The notes under the pieces were generated by a model. The model saw only the letters and a program-made list of their open reading frames with translations. It had not been told where the DNA came from and ran no database searches. A stretch of 8,393 nt of DNA from Deltaproteobacteria bacterium UBA6601 (lineage in GTDB: Bacteria > Myxococcota_A > UBA796 > UBA9615). The position numbers and the translations under genes are program-made. The stretch covers positions 1 to 8,393 of the forward strand of contig DJIF01000152.1 of NCBI GenBank assembly GCA_002433485.1, given 5' to 3'. Shown here piece by piece: positions 1 to 6,466 of the stretch (its first letter is position 1; every line of letters begins with the position of its first letter).

Positions 1-1052
1 TGGGCGATGAACTCCACCTCGCGGATGCCACCGGAGCCCAGCTTGATGTTGGCGGCCATGCCTTTGCGCCGGACCTCTTGCTGGATCAGCTGTTTCATCG
101 TGCGCAGCGCATCGATTGCGGAAAAATCGAGATAGCGCCGGTAAACGAAGGGCCTGAGCATTTCCAGCAGCTCTTTGCCCGCCGCTTCGCTGCCGCCGAC
201 CACGCGCGCCTTGATCATGGCGTAGCGTTCCCAGTCGCGCCCCTGATCCTGGTAGTACTGCTCCAGCGCATTGAAGCTCAACACCAGCGAGCCGGACGAG
301 CCATAGGGCCGCAGTCGCATGTCCACGCGAAAGACAAAACCATCGACTGTCGGCGCGTCGAGCGCCTTGATCAGCCGCTGCCCGAGGCGAACGAAGAACT
401 CCTGGTTATCCAGAGAGCGCTTTGCCCCTACTGTCTCGCCACCTTCTGGATAGCCAAAGATCAAGTCGATATCCGAGGACAGATTCAGTTCACGTGCGCC
501 CAGCTTGCCCATGCCAAGCACAACCATGTGCTGGGCATCGCCGCTGCGTCGCCCCGTCGGAACACCAAACTGCTCGCAGTGGCGCTCGTATAGCCACTGG
601 TACGCTAAGTCGATACTGGCGTCAGCCATGTCGGACAGATCGCCGCAGGTCTCGGCAAGAGCAGCCTGGCGAGTCAGGTCACGCCAGATGATTCGCACCT
701 GTTGGCGGTTGCGGAACCGCCGCAGCCGGCGAGCCAGGCTGTCCTCATCAGTGCAATCGTCAAGCAGCTCGGTGAGCGCCGCACGCATTTCACCATCCTT
801 AAGCGATCGCTCCAGCAAGCCGCTTTCGGCCAGCTGCAGCAGCATCTCGGGATCTCGGCTAACCTGTTCGCTGACGAAGTCGCTGGCGGCGCAAACCCGA
901 CCGAAGGCCTCGCGGCGCGACGCCGACCATGCTGAAAACAGCTGCTCGGCCTGCTCCGATGTGTCGCGCAAGGCGTCGAGGAACGTCTCCTCAGCACGGG
1001 TGACCAAAGGTTGAAGCGACGTCGGCAGTGCAACTAGCGATGGCAAACTCAT
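1..1052 (-). CDS. glnE: Glutamine synthetase adenylyltransferase / adenylyl-removase, N-terminal part (cut by window edge)
   Basis: This is the N-terminal 350 codons of GlnE, the cytoplasmic enzyme that adenylylates glutamine synthetase (turning it off) and removes the AMP again, under control of PII protein. The frame is open from the ATG at 1052 to the window edge. The N-terminal nucleotidyltransferase motif is clear: GMGKLGARELNLSSDIDLIF, with the Asp pair D194-I-D196 that in E. coli (D173, D175) binds metal for the adenylyl-removing reaction. Further conserved stretches are RVDMRLRPYGSSG and, at the very edge, GGIREVEFIAQ. The family is about 950 residues, so the C-terminal adenylylating domain lies outside. 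The start is supported by AAAGGA on the minus strand (1059-1064), six bases before the ATG. The gene is divergent from aceE and its probable promoter is overlapped by an operator-like palindrome. Confidence 0.95.
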   Translation of the reverse strand, partial: MSLPSLVALPTSLQPLVTRAEETFLDALRDTSEQAEQLFSAWSASRREAFGRVCAASDFVSEQVSRDPEMLLQLAESGLLERSLKDGEMRAALTELLDDCTDEDSLARRLRRFRNRQQVRIIWRDLTRQAALAETCGDLSDMADASIDLAYQWLYERHCEQFGVPTGRRSGDAQHMVVLGMGKLGARELNLSSDIDLIFGYPEGGETVGAKRSLDNQEFFVRLGQRLIKALDAPTVDGFVFRVDMRLRPYGSSGSLVLSFNALEQYYQDQGRDWERYAMIKARVVGGSEAAGKELLEMLRPFVYRRYLDFSAIDALRTMKQLIQQEVRRKGMAANIKLGSGGIREVEFIA

Positions 1053-1148
1053 GAATGTTCCTTTGTACAAGAACGGCCAGAAGGATAGCGATAACGTCCG
1101 GAGTAGAGCCCCTGACGCCGGAGCCAGCCCGCCCGACCGACCCGTCAC

Positions 1149-1176
1149 ATTGTAGTTTTACTACGAAATACTCCAA
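1149..1176 (-). promoter_or_regulatory. Probable sigma-70 promoter of glnE
   Basis: Read on the minus strand, TTGGAG (1176-1171) and TACAAT (1154-1149) are separated by 16 bp. The -10 box matches the consensus at five of six positions; the -35 box is weak (three of six). Transcription would start near 1142, giving a leader of about 90 nt before the glnE ATG. The -10 box and most of the spacer lie within or beside the palindrome at 1151-1165, so a bound protein there should block this promoter. This is inference from sequence only. Confidence 0.5.
1151..1165. promoter_or_regulatory. Operator-like palindrome 1 (GntR/FadR type)
   Basis: The sequence is TGTAGT-TTT-ACTACG: six-base arms around a three-base spacer, with one mismatch at the outermost base. 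It fits the general FadR-subfamily GntR operator pattern TNGT-N3-ACNA, to which PdhR and LldR sites belong. It lies in the glnE/aceE divergent region and overlaps the predicted glnE -10 box. The cognate regulator is not in the window. PdhR-like control of pyruvate dehydrogenase is a reasonable but unproven guess. Confidence 0.6.
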
Positions 1177-1201
1177 CAGGGGGCTGAATCGGCTGCGGTT
1201 T

Positions 1202-1216
1202 TGTAGTAAAACTACA
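1202..1216. promoter_or_regulatory. Operator-like palindrome 2 (GntR/FadR type)
   Basis: The sequence is TGTAGT-AAA-ACTACA, a perfect six-base inverted repeat with a three-base spacer. It is the same site as 1151-1165 but with the spacer in the opposite orientation, and the centres are 51 bp apart, close to five helical turns. It lies nearer to aceE, 112 bp before the start codon. A weak plus-strand promoter reading for aceE is CTGAAT (1184-1189), 17 bp, TAAAAC (1207-1212), which would put the -10 box inside this operator. I do not regard that promoter as established. Confidence 0.65.
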
Positions 1217-1261
1217 GAGCCCGGCTCTACCCCCGGCACCACATCCAAGAACATATACGCA

Positions 1262-1278
1262 CCGGCTCACAAAGCCGG
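1262..1278 (+). other. Small hairpin in the aceE leader
   Basis: CCGGCT (1262-1267) and AGCCGG (1273-1278) form a perfect six-base-pair GC-rich stem with a five-base loop, about 50 nt before the aceE start. No run of T follows, so it is not an intrinsic terminator. It may only influence leader stability, or be chance in GC-rich DNA. Confidence 0.3.
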
Positions 1279-1328
1279 CCGCGAAGCAGGCAACCGATTC
1301 TGGAAGCCTTTCCGCCCTGGAGCAAGCC

Positions 1329-3968
1329 ATGCAAGATCTCGATCCCGTCGAAACCCAGGAATGGCTGGACGCCCTCGAGTCAGTTCTCGACCGCGAAGGT
1401 GAAGACCGCGCCCACTATCTCATGACCCGGATGGGGGAGCTGGCAACCCGTAGCGGCACCCCGCTGCCCTACGGCATCACTACGCCGTACCGCAACACCA
1501 TCCCCGTCACCCGTGAAGCGAAGATGCCCGGCGACTTGTTCATGGAGCGTCGAATCCGCTCCCTGGTCCGCTGGAACGCGCTGGCGATGGTGATGCGTGC
1601 AAACATGAAGGACCCGGACCTGGGTGGACACATTTCCACCTTTGCCTCCAGCGCGACGCTCTATGACATCGGCTTCAACTACTTCTTCCAGGCTCCGACC
1701 GAAGAGCATGGCGGCGACTTGATCTATTACCAAGGTCACGCCTCCCCCGGCATCTATTCGCGCGCGTTCCTGGAAGGCCGCCTGAGCGAAGACCAGATGC
1801 TTAACTTCCGTCAGGAAGTGGATGGCAAGGGCCTGTCGAGCTACCCGCACCCGCACCTGATGCCGGACTTCTGGCAGTTCCCGACCGTGTCCATGGGCCT
1901 CGGGCCGATCACTGCGATCTACCAGGCGCGTTTCATGAAGTACCTGGAAAACCGCGGATTCATTCCGAAGGGCAAGCAGCGCGTCTGGTGCTTCATCGGC
2001 GACGGCGAGTGCGACGAGCCGGAAACCCTGGGTGCCATCTCCCTGGCCGGCCGTGAAAACCTCGACAACCTGGTATTCGTCATCAACTGCAACCTGCAGC
2101 GTCTCGATGGCCCGGTGCGGGGCAACGGTAAAATCATTCAGGAGTTGGAGGCGGCCTTCCGGGGCGCTGGCTGGAACGTTATCAAGGTGTTGTGGGGCAG
2201 CAACTGGGATCCCCTGCTGGCCAGCGAGCATGGCGGCCTGTTGGCGCGTCGCATGATGGAGGCTGTCGACGGTGAGTACCAGCACTACAAGGCTTCAGAC
2301 GGCGGCTACGTTCGCGAGCACTTCTTCGGCCGCTACCCGGAACTGCGGTCGCTGGTGGCCGACTTCAGCGACGATGAGGTGTGGCGGCTTCGCCGGGGCG
2401 GTCATGATGCGCTCAAGGTAAACGCCGGCTACGCCGCTGCGGTAGATCACAAGGGCGCCCCAACGGTGATCCTCGCCAAGACCATCAAGGGCTACGGCCT
2501 GGGTGGTGCTGGTCAGGGTCTGAACGTGACCCACCAGAAGAAGAAGCTCGACGTTGAGGATATGAAGGAGTTTCGGGATCGGTTCTCAATCCCCATCGCC
2601 GACAAAGAAATCGCCGGGGCGCCCTTCTACAAGCCTGAGGCTGGCAGTGAGCTGATGGATTACCTGCATGAGCGGCGCCGCGAGTTGGGCGGCTATGTGC
2701 CATCACGTCGGGTGCGGGCCAAGGCCCTGCAGGTGCCTGGAGAGGAGCTGTTCAAGGAGTTCTATCCGGGCAGTGGCGAGCGTGAAGCATCCACCACCAT
2801 GGTCTTTGTGCAGATGCTCGCTCGCCTGATGTCCAACAAGGAGATTGGCGGTAACTGCGTGCCCATCGTTCCTGATGAGGCCCGTACCTTTGGCCTCGAT
2901 GCTTTGTTTCGTAAGCACGGCATCTACGCTCACGCCGGTCAGCTCTACGATCCGGTGGACTCCAATGTCTATCTCTACTACCGCGAGGCCAAGGACGGCC
3001 AGATCCTGGAAGAGGGCATCACCGAGGCGGGCTCTTTGGCTTCGTTCTCCGCGGCAGGCACCGCCTATTCAAGCCACGGCGTGCACATGATTCCCTTCTA
3101 CATGTTCTACTCGATGTTCGGGTTCCAACGGGTGGGCGACAGCATCTGGGCTGCGGCAGATATGCGCGCGCGGGGTTTTCTGCTGGGAGCGACCGCGGGC
3201 CGCACGACCCTGGCTGGTGAGGGCCTGCAGCACCAGGATGGCAACAGCCTCCTGCACGCCTCTACGGTGCCCAATTGCGTCGCTTACGACCCCGCCTATG
3301 CCTATGAGATTGCTGTCATTGTTCAGGACGGCCTGCGGCGCATGTACGCCGAGGATGAAGATGTCTTCTATTACCTCTGTCTGGAGAACGATAACTACCT
3401 GCATCCGCCCAAGCCCGAGGGCTGTGATCAGGGGATCCTGCGGGGCATGTATAGGATTCGGCAAGGCGTAAAGGCCAAGGCCTCAGTGCATCTGTTTGGC
3501 AGCGGGGCAATTCTGCCGGGTACCTTGGCTGCCGCTGAGCTGCTAGCCGAGCACATGGAGGTGTCGGCCGATGTCTGGAGCGTTACCAGTTACACCGAGC
3601 TGGCTCGGGACGCGCGGGATGTGGAGCGCTGGAACATGCGTCACCCGGGCCGCAAAGCGCGGCGCTCCTATCTGGCCACTCAGCTGGAGGGGGACCAGCG
3701 GCCAGTGGTCAGTGCCAGTGACTATGTGCGTGCTGTGGCTGATCAGATCGGTCCTTATCTGGGTCAGCGCATGCTCACTCTTGGCACCGATGGCTTCGGT
3801 CGGAGCGAGACTCGCGAGGCACTTCGGGCTCACTTTGAGGTCGACGCTCCTTCCATCGCTTATGCCGCCGTTTACGCTCTGGTGCAGGAAGGTTCCCTGC
3901 CTAAGACTGCGCTGAAGAAGGCTGCCAAGGCCTTCCATGTTGATCCGGATAAGGAGCGTTCCTGGTAG
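1329..3968 (+). CDS. aceE: Pyruvate dehydrogenase E1 component, homodimeric type
   Basis: This thiamine-diphosphate enzyme decarboxylates pyruvate and passes the acetyl group to the lipoyl domain of E2 in the cytoplasmic pyruvate dehydrogenase complex. At 879 residues it is close to E. coli AceE (887). The thiamine-diphosphate motif starts at G224-D225-G226 and ends in N253-C-N255-LQRLDG, five residues earlier than the E. coli numbering (D230, N258, N260). H402 in NVTHQKKKLD corresponds to the E. coli active-site loop His407. Other E1 stretches include STFASSATLYDIGFNYFFQ, LPDEAR-like VPDEARTFGL and AGRTTLAGEGLQHQDG. The ATG at 1329 has GGAG (1319-1322) six bases upstream. The opening residues (MQDLDPVETQEWLDALESVL) match, from memory, Pseudomonas AceE. 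The gene is divergent from glnE and probably regulated through the palindromes at 1151 and 1202. Oddly, aceF does not follow. A homodimeric E1 acting on another 2-oxo acid (MdeB-like) is a less likely alternative. Confidence 0.96.
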   Translation: MQDLDPVETQEWLDALESVLDREGEDRAHYLMTRMGELATRSGTPLPYGITTPYRNTIPVTREAKMPGDLFMERRIRSLVRWNALAMVMRANMKDPDLGGHISTFASSATLYDIGFNYFFQAPTEEHGGDLIYYQGHASPGIYSRAFLEGRLSEDQMLNFRQEVDGKGLSSYPHPHLMPDFWQFPTVSMGLGPITAIYQARFMKYLENRGFIPKGKQRVWCFIGDGECDEPETLGAISLAGRENLDNLVFVINCNLQRLDGPVRGNGKIIQELEAAFRGAGWNVIKVLWGSNWDPLLASEHGGLLARRMMEAVDGEYQHYKASDGGYVREHFFGRYPELRSLVADFSDDEVWRLRRGGHDALKVNAGYAAAVDHKGAPTVILAKTIKGYGLGGAGQGLNVTHQKKKLDVEDMKEFRDRFSIPIADKEIAGAPFYKPEAGSELMDYLHERRRELGGYVPSRRVRAKALQVPGEELFKEFYPGSGEREASTTMVFVQMLARLMSNKEIGGNCVPIVPDEARTFGLDALFRKHGIYAHAGQLYDPVDSNVYLYYREAKDGQILEEGITEAGSLASFSAAGTAYSSHGVHMIPFYMFYSMFGFQRVGDSIWAAADMRARGFLLGATAGRTTLAGEGLQHQDGNSLLHASTVPNCVAYDPAYAYEIAVIVQDGLRRMYAEDEDVFYYLCLENDNYLHPPKPEGCDQGILRGMYRIRQGVKAKASVHLFGSGAILPGTLAAAELLAEHMEVSADVWSVTSYTELARDARDVERWNMRHPGRKARRSYLATQLEGDQRPVVSASDYVRAVADQIGPYLGQRMLTLGTDGFGRSETREALRAHFEVDAPSIAYAAVYALVQEGSLPKTALKKAAKAFHVDPDKERSW

Positions 3969-4095
3969 TTCACTGACTCCAGCTATCGGTTGACCCCATG
4001 GGGCTGGCCTATTCCGTCAGCATAGCGGTCCAGATCACGGTGGCAGCTGTGGGCTTGTTTCCCGGGCTGACGTTGCCTTGTGTAGGATCGAGCTG

Positions 4096-4512
4096 GTGTC
4101 TGCTGGTTCCGATGCTGCTGCTACTGATGTCGCTCTCATGGTTGGAGAGCTGCGGTGGGCCCGTGATGCTGGTGAACCCGCAGCTACCGCTGCCCTGAAT
4201 CTGGCCGAAGCGGTCCTGTCGGAAACGGATCTTATAGACCTGGAGCTGTCCGGGTCTGACTTTTCTGCTGCAGAGCTTTCTGGCGCGCAGCTGCAAGGAG
4301 CACATCTGTGCGGAGTTGCTTTGCAGTTGGCCGTGATGCACGGCGCCTGCCTGGAGGGTGCGGAGCAGATGGGCCCTACGCTGCGCGGTACCGATATGAG
4401 TTTGGCACCAGCGGACCGGGCGGGGTTGGGACGCGGCGACCTGGAGGGCACCGTGCTGTTTGCTCCTACCGCTGAGGCGCCAGTGAGCTCCCTGGTGGTT
4501 GTGTTTGGGTAG
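4096..4512 (+). CDS. Small pentapeptide-repeat protein
   Basis: The product (138 residues from GTG 4096) has about 18 uninterrupted five-residue units, from residue 34 to 123. Leu, Phe or Met sits at every fifth position (L36, L41, L46, L51, F56, L61, L66, L71, L76, M81, L86, L96, M101, L111, L116, L121); only Q91 and A106 break the pattern. Typical units are TDLID, SDFSA, AELSG, AQLQG, ACLEG and GDLEG. Such repeats fold as a right-handed four-sided beta-helix; functions in the family vary (some mimic DNA and protect gyrase), so none is assigned. There is no signal peptide or membrane segment. The start is uncertain: GTG 4096 has AGGA eight bases upstream, TTG 4078 and ATG 4138 are alternatives, and the repeats are kept with any of them. 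It begins about 127 bp after aceE, with no convincing promoter or terminator in the gap, and ends 4 bases before the next gene, suggesting co-transcription. Confidence 0.72.
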   Translation: MSAGSDAAATDVALMVGELRWARDAGEPAATAALNLAEAVLSETDLIDLELSGSDFSAAELSGAQLQGAHLCGVALQLAVMHGACLEGAEQMGPTLRGTDMSLAPADRAGLGRGDLEGTVLFAPTAEAPVSSLVVVFG

Positions 4513-4516
4513 CGGC

Positions 4517-5035
4517 ATGAACGGCGAGTCCTGGTTCGGTCCTGAGCGCATTGCCAACCTTAAGGCTATCTCCTTGAGTTCAGTCTTTGCAGTGCTGGTT
4601 GGCTTCGCTCTGTGGCGCTTCATTCCAACTCCAGAAGTGGCAGAAGGGGAGCTCCTCTCGTACGCCGCGGGATTGTTGGTCTGGCCGGCCCTGGTGCTGT
4701 TGTTGATGGTCGCCAGCTGCTTTCGGACCTTTGATGTAGTCGGTGCTTTTGACCCCTTGTCCGGGGCGGAGAGTCGGCGCTTTCGGATCAATGCCAGAGT
4801 CCTGCAGAATTCGGTGGAGCAGAGCCTCATCTTCACCCTGGCACTGCTGGCCGCAGCGGCCAGCAGCCCGGTCGTTCATGCCCGGCTGTTGCTGGCGCTC
4901 TGCGTTGCTTTCTGTCTGGGGCGGCTGCTGTTCTGGGTTGGCTATCATGTTGGCTTGCAGCAGCGGGGCTACGGCTTCAGCCTGGGCTTCTGCGCCAATT
5001 TGGGCGCGTTGCTGATGGCCCTCTGGTTCGCGTGA
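4517..5035 (+). CDS. MAPEG-like integral membrane protein
   Basis: This 172-residue protein has four to five hydrophobic helices (about residues 18-36, 47-68, 100-120, 124-146 and 154-171). The polar loop before the third helix ends in RINARVLQNSVEQSLIF, which fits the MAPEG signature (N98-x-x-E101 followed by a hydrophobic run). The later GRLLFWVGYHVG and R150-GYGFSLGF fit the family's C-terminal helix pair. MAPEG proteins are inner-membrane or microsomal enzymes, many using glutathione, such as glutathione transferases and leukotriene synthases; the bacterial members are mostly uncharacterised, so the reaction here is unknown. The ATG at 4517 follows the preceding stop by 4 bases; upstream TTG 4499 in frame is less likely. 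The stop TGA overlaps the GTG start of the next gene (GTGA), so translation of both is probably coupled. Confidence 0.8.
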   Translation: MNGESWFGPERIANLKAISLSSVFAVLVGFALWRFIPTPEVAEGELLSYAAGLLVWPALVLLLMVASCFRTFDVVGAFDPLSGAESRRFRINARVLQNSVEQSLIFTLALLAAAASSPVVHARLLLALCVAFCLGRLLFWVGYHVGLQQRGYGFSLGFCANLGALLMALWFA

Positions 5036-6438
5036 CTCCAGGCTTCTTCTCCGCCCTTGCTGCCAGTCTCGCCCTGGTCTCCAGTCCCTGCGTTCTTACT
5101 GCACCAGAGAGCAGCGCCAGGGGCGGCAGGCCACAGCTGAGCGGGAACGAACAGGTCCTCTATTCGCCGGACGGCTTCTTCGCTTTGCACTACACCCTGG
5201 AGGGGGCGGACCGCCTGCAATCATTGGTCGATGAAGACCAGGATGGTCAGCCTGATGTTTTGGACCGGGTTCTGGCTGGTCTGGCTCTGGGGCGTCAGTC
5301 TTTCGTCGCGCGCGGCTATCGGGACCTGGTGCGGGATGGCGGCGGTGGAGGTGGGCCGGAACTGGATGTCTACCTGGTCGATCTTGCCAACAATGGCTTT
5401 GCCAATGCCGTCCCTGCTGAGTTGGAAGCGGAGCCATGGTCTTGCTTTATTCGGTTGGCTGTTGACCTGACCTCTTCATCAGCGGGACTGCTCGAGTCGG
5501 TGGCAGCCCATGAACTCAATCACTGTGTTCAGTACCGCTATACGACTAATGCCGCGACTTGGATCTATGAGAGCGCTGCTACCTATGAACAGTACCTTTT
5601 GTATGGCGAGGGCTTGCTGGAGGCTGCTCTGCAGGTTCTTTGGGGGACTCGGCTCTCGGGTTCGGCGCGACCCATTGATGATGTGGGAGAACGATTTGAG
5701 TACGCGGGTTTGTTGTGGTGGAAGTTCTGGAACGAGTTTCAGGCATCCGGCGAGCGGATGGTGCCCTTGTGGGAGCAGCTGAGCCTGGAGCCGGACTGGA
5801 CCCTCACCCTGGCCCAGGAGGCTGCGCGTCTGTGGGGACTCGATCTTGCCGGTCTCTATCTGGAGCATGTCACCTGGAATGGCTTTGCTTGCGGTCGAGA
5901 TGATGGCGGCCACTATTGGTCAGGCTCCATGCCCTGTCTGTTGGAGACCATCGCCGTTCCAGTGGAGCCGCTGACCGTGGAAGCGGAATTCGAGCTGCAG
6001 CTCGAGGGGGGCTATACAGCTGCTTTTTGGCAACTGGATGCTGCGGATCAATTGCTGAGCCCTCAGTTGAGCTGTGACCTGGCCGGTGATCAGTCCCAGC
6101 TGGGCCTCCGCCTGGTCGCTGTCGATGCCTTCGGCCGGCGGGCTGAAGAACGCAGCAGTTGGGCCACCAGCGGGGAAGTCTTGGAGCTGCGTCTTGACCA
6201 GCCTCTGGCGCTTGGTGGCAGCGCTCTGCTGGTGGCTGCCTCGGTGGGGCAGGGCGGTGCTGAGCTACGCTGTCGGGCCAGCTGGGTTGAGCCGCTTCCT
6301 GAGTCCGCTGAGGAACCGCAGGGTTCAGGATGCAGTTGCGTGCTGTCCAGCCAGCCATGGCCACCGAGCAGCTGGTGGCTGCTGGCTGGCTTGGCGCTGA
6401 TCGGGCTGCTTCGGAGGCAGCCTGCAGACAGTTCCTGA
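5032..6438 (+). CDS. Secreted HExxH zinc metallopeptidase with C-terminal sorting/anchor tail
   Basis: This 468-residue protein begins with a hydrophobic export signal (about residues 5-24, unusual in having no Lys or Arg before it). Next is an acidic calcium-type loop VDEDQDGQPD (66-75). The zinc motif H160-E-L-N-H164 follows in AAHELNHCVQY, with E180 in WIYESAATYEQ as candidate third ligand, and E161 as general base. This arrangement resembles the putative metalloprotease family named after Myxococcus MXAN_6640. Residues about 300-425 look like a beta-rich accessory domain. The tail is GSGCSC (431-436), a Pro/Trp spacer, a hydrophobic helix (448-460) and R461-R462, as in MYXO-CTERM-type sorting signals. 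It should therefore be exported and held at the cell surface or outer envelope. The GTG start overlaps the MAPEG-like stop by 4 bases and lacks a good ribosome binding site, indicating coupling. Substrate unknown. The fold assignment is good, the family name less certain. Confidence 0.82.
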   Translation: MTPGFFSALAASLALVSSPCVLTAPESSARGGRPQLSGNEQVLYSPDGFFALHYTLEGADRLQSLVDEDQDGQPDVLDRVLAGLALGRQSFVARGYRDLVRDGGGGGGPELDVYLVDLANNGFANAVPAELEAEPWSCFIRLAVDLTSSSAGLLESVAAHELNHCVQYRYTTNAATWIYESAATYEQYLLYGEGLLEAALQVLWGTRLSGSARPIDDVGERFEYAGLLWWKFWNEFQASGERMVPLWEQLSLEPDWTLTLAQEAARLWGLDLAGLYLEHVTWNGFACGRDDGGHYWSGSMPCLLETIAVPVEPLTVEAEFELQLEGGYTAAFWQLDAADQLLSPQLSCDLAGDQSQLGLRLVAVDAFGRRAEERSSWATSGEVLELRLDQPLALGGSALLVAASVGQGGAELRCRASWVEPLPESAEEPQGSGCSCVLSSQPWPPSSWWLLAGLALIGLLRRQPADSS

Positions 6439-6451
6439 ATTCAGGCTGCCT
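6415..6451. repeat. Inverted repeat between convergent genes (possible weak terminator)
   Basis: AGGCAGCCTG (6415-6424) and CAGGCTGCCT (6442-6451) are perfect ten-base inverted arms around a 17-base loop that contains the stop codon of the metallopeptidase gene. It sits where this gene and the minus-strand halogenase-like gene converge, with only 28 bp between their stops. No T-run follows on either strand, so it is not a classical intrinsic terminator; it could act as a bidirectional RNA 3' end structure. Confidence 0.4.
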
Positions 6452-6466
6452 GGCAGGTTGGCCTCG

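Noticed and set aside
1151..1216. Large inverted repeat as the end of a transposon or an RNA terminator
   Set aside because: Each arm is itself a palindrome with a three-base spacer, which fits a pair of protein binding sites better; no transposase or T-run is present.
1380..2285. 301-codon minus-strand frame inside aceE
   Set aside because: It is antisense to the best-conserved part of aceE, including the thiamine-diphosphate motif, and looks like a shadow of high GC codon use.
3986..4010. Terminator candidate after aceE around the palindrome CCCCATGGGG
   Set aside because: The stem depends on G-T pairs, the loop is only two bases and no T-run follows, so it does not qualify as an intrinsic terminator.
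3990..4026. Promoter for the pentapeptide operon starting with TTGACC at 3990
   Set aside because: A good -35-like box, but no -10-like box at 16-18 bp; the nearest TATTCC is at 14 bp.
3998..4198. Possible small hydrophobic protein (66 codons) just after aceE
   Set aside because: It has no ribosome binding site and overlaps the pentapeptide gene in another frame; the hydrophobicity comes from CTG and GTG repeats in GC-rich DNA. A real small membrane protein cannot be fully excluded.
4009..4836. Long minus-strand reading frame (275 codons) across the pentapeptide and MAPEG-like genes
   Set aside because: Its translation is low-complexity, rich in Arg, Ser and Gln, with no recognisable motif, and it is antisense to two frames with clear protein features.
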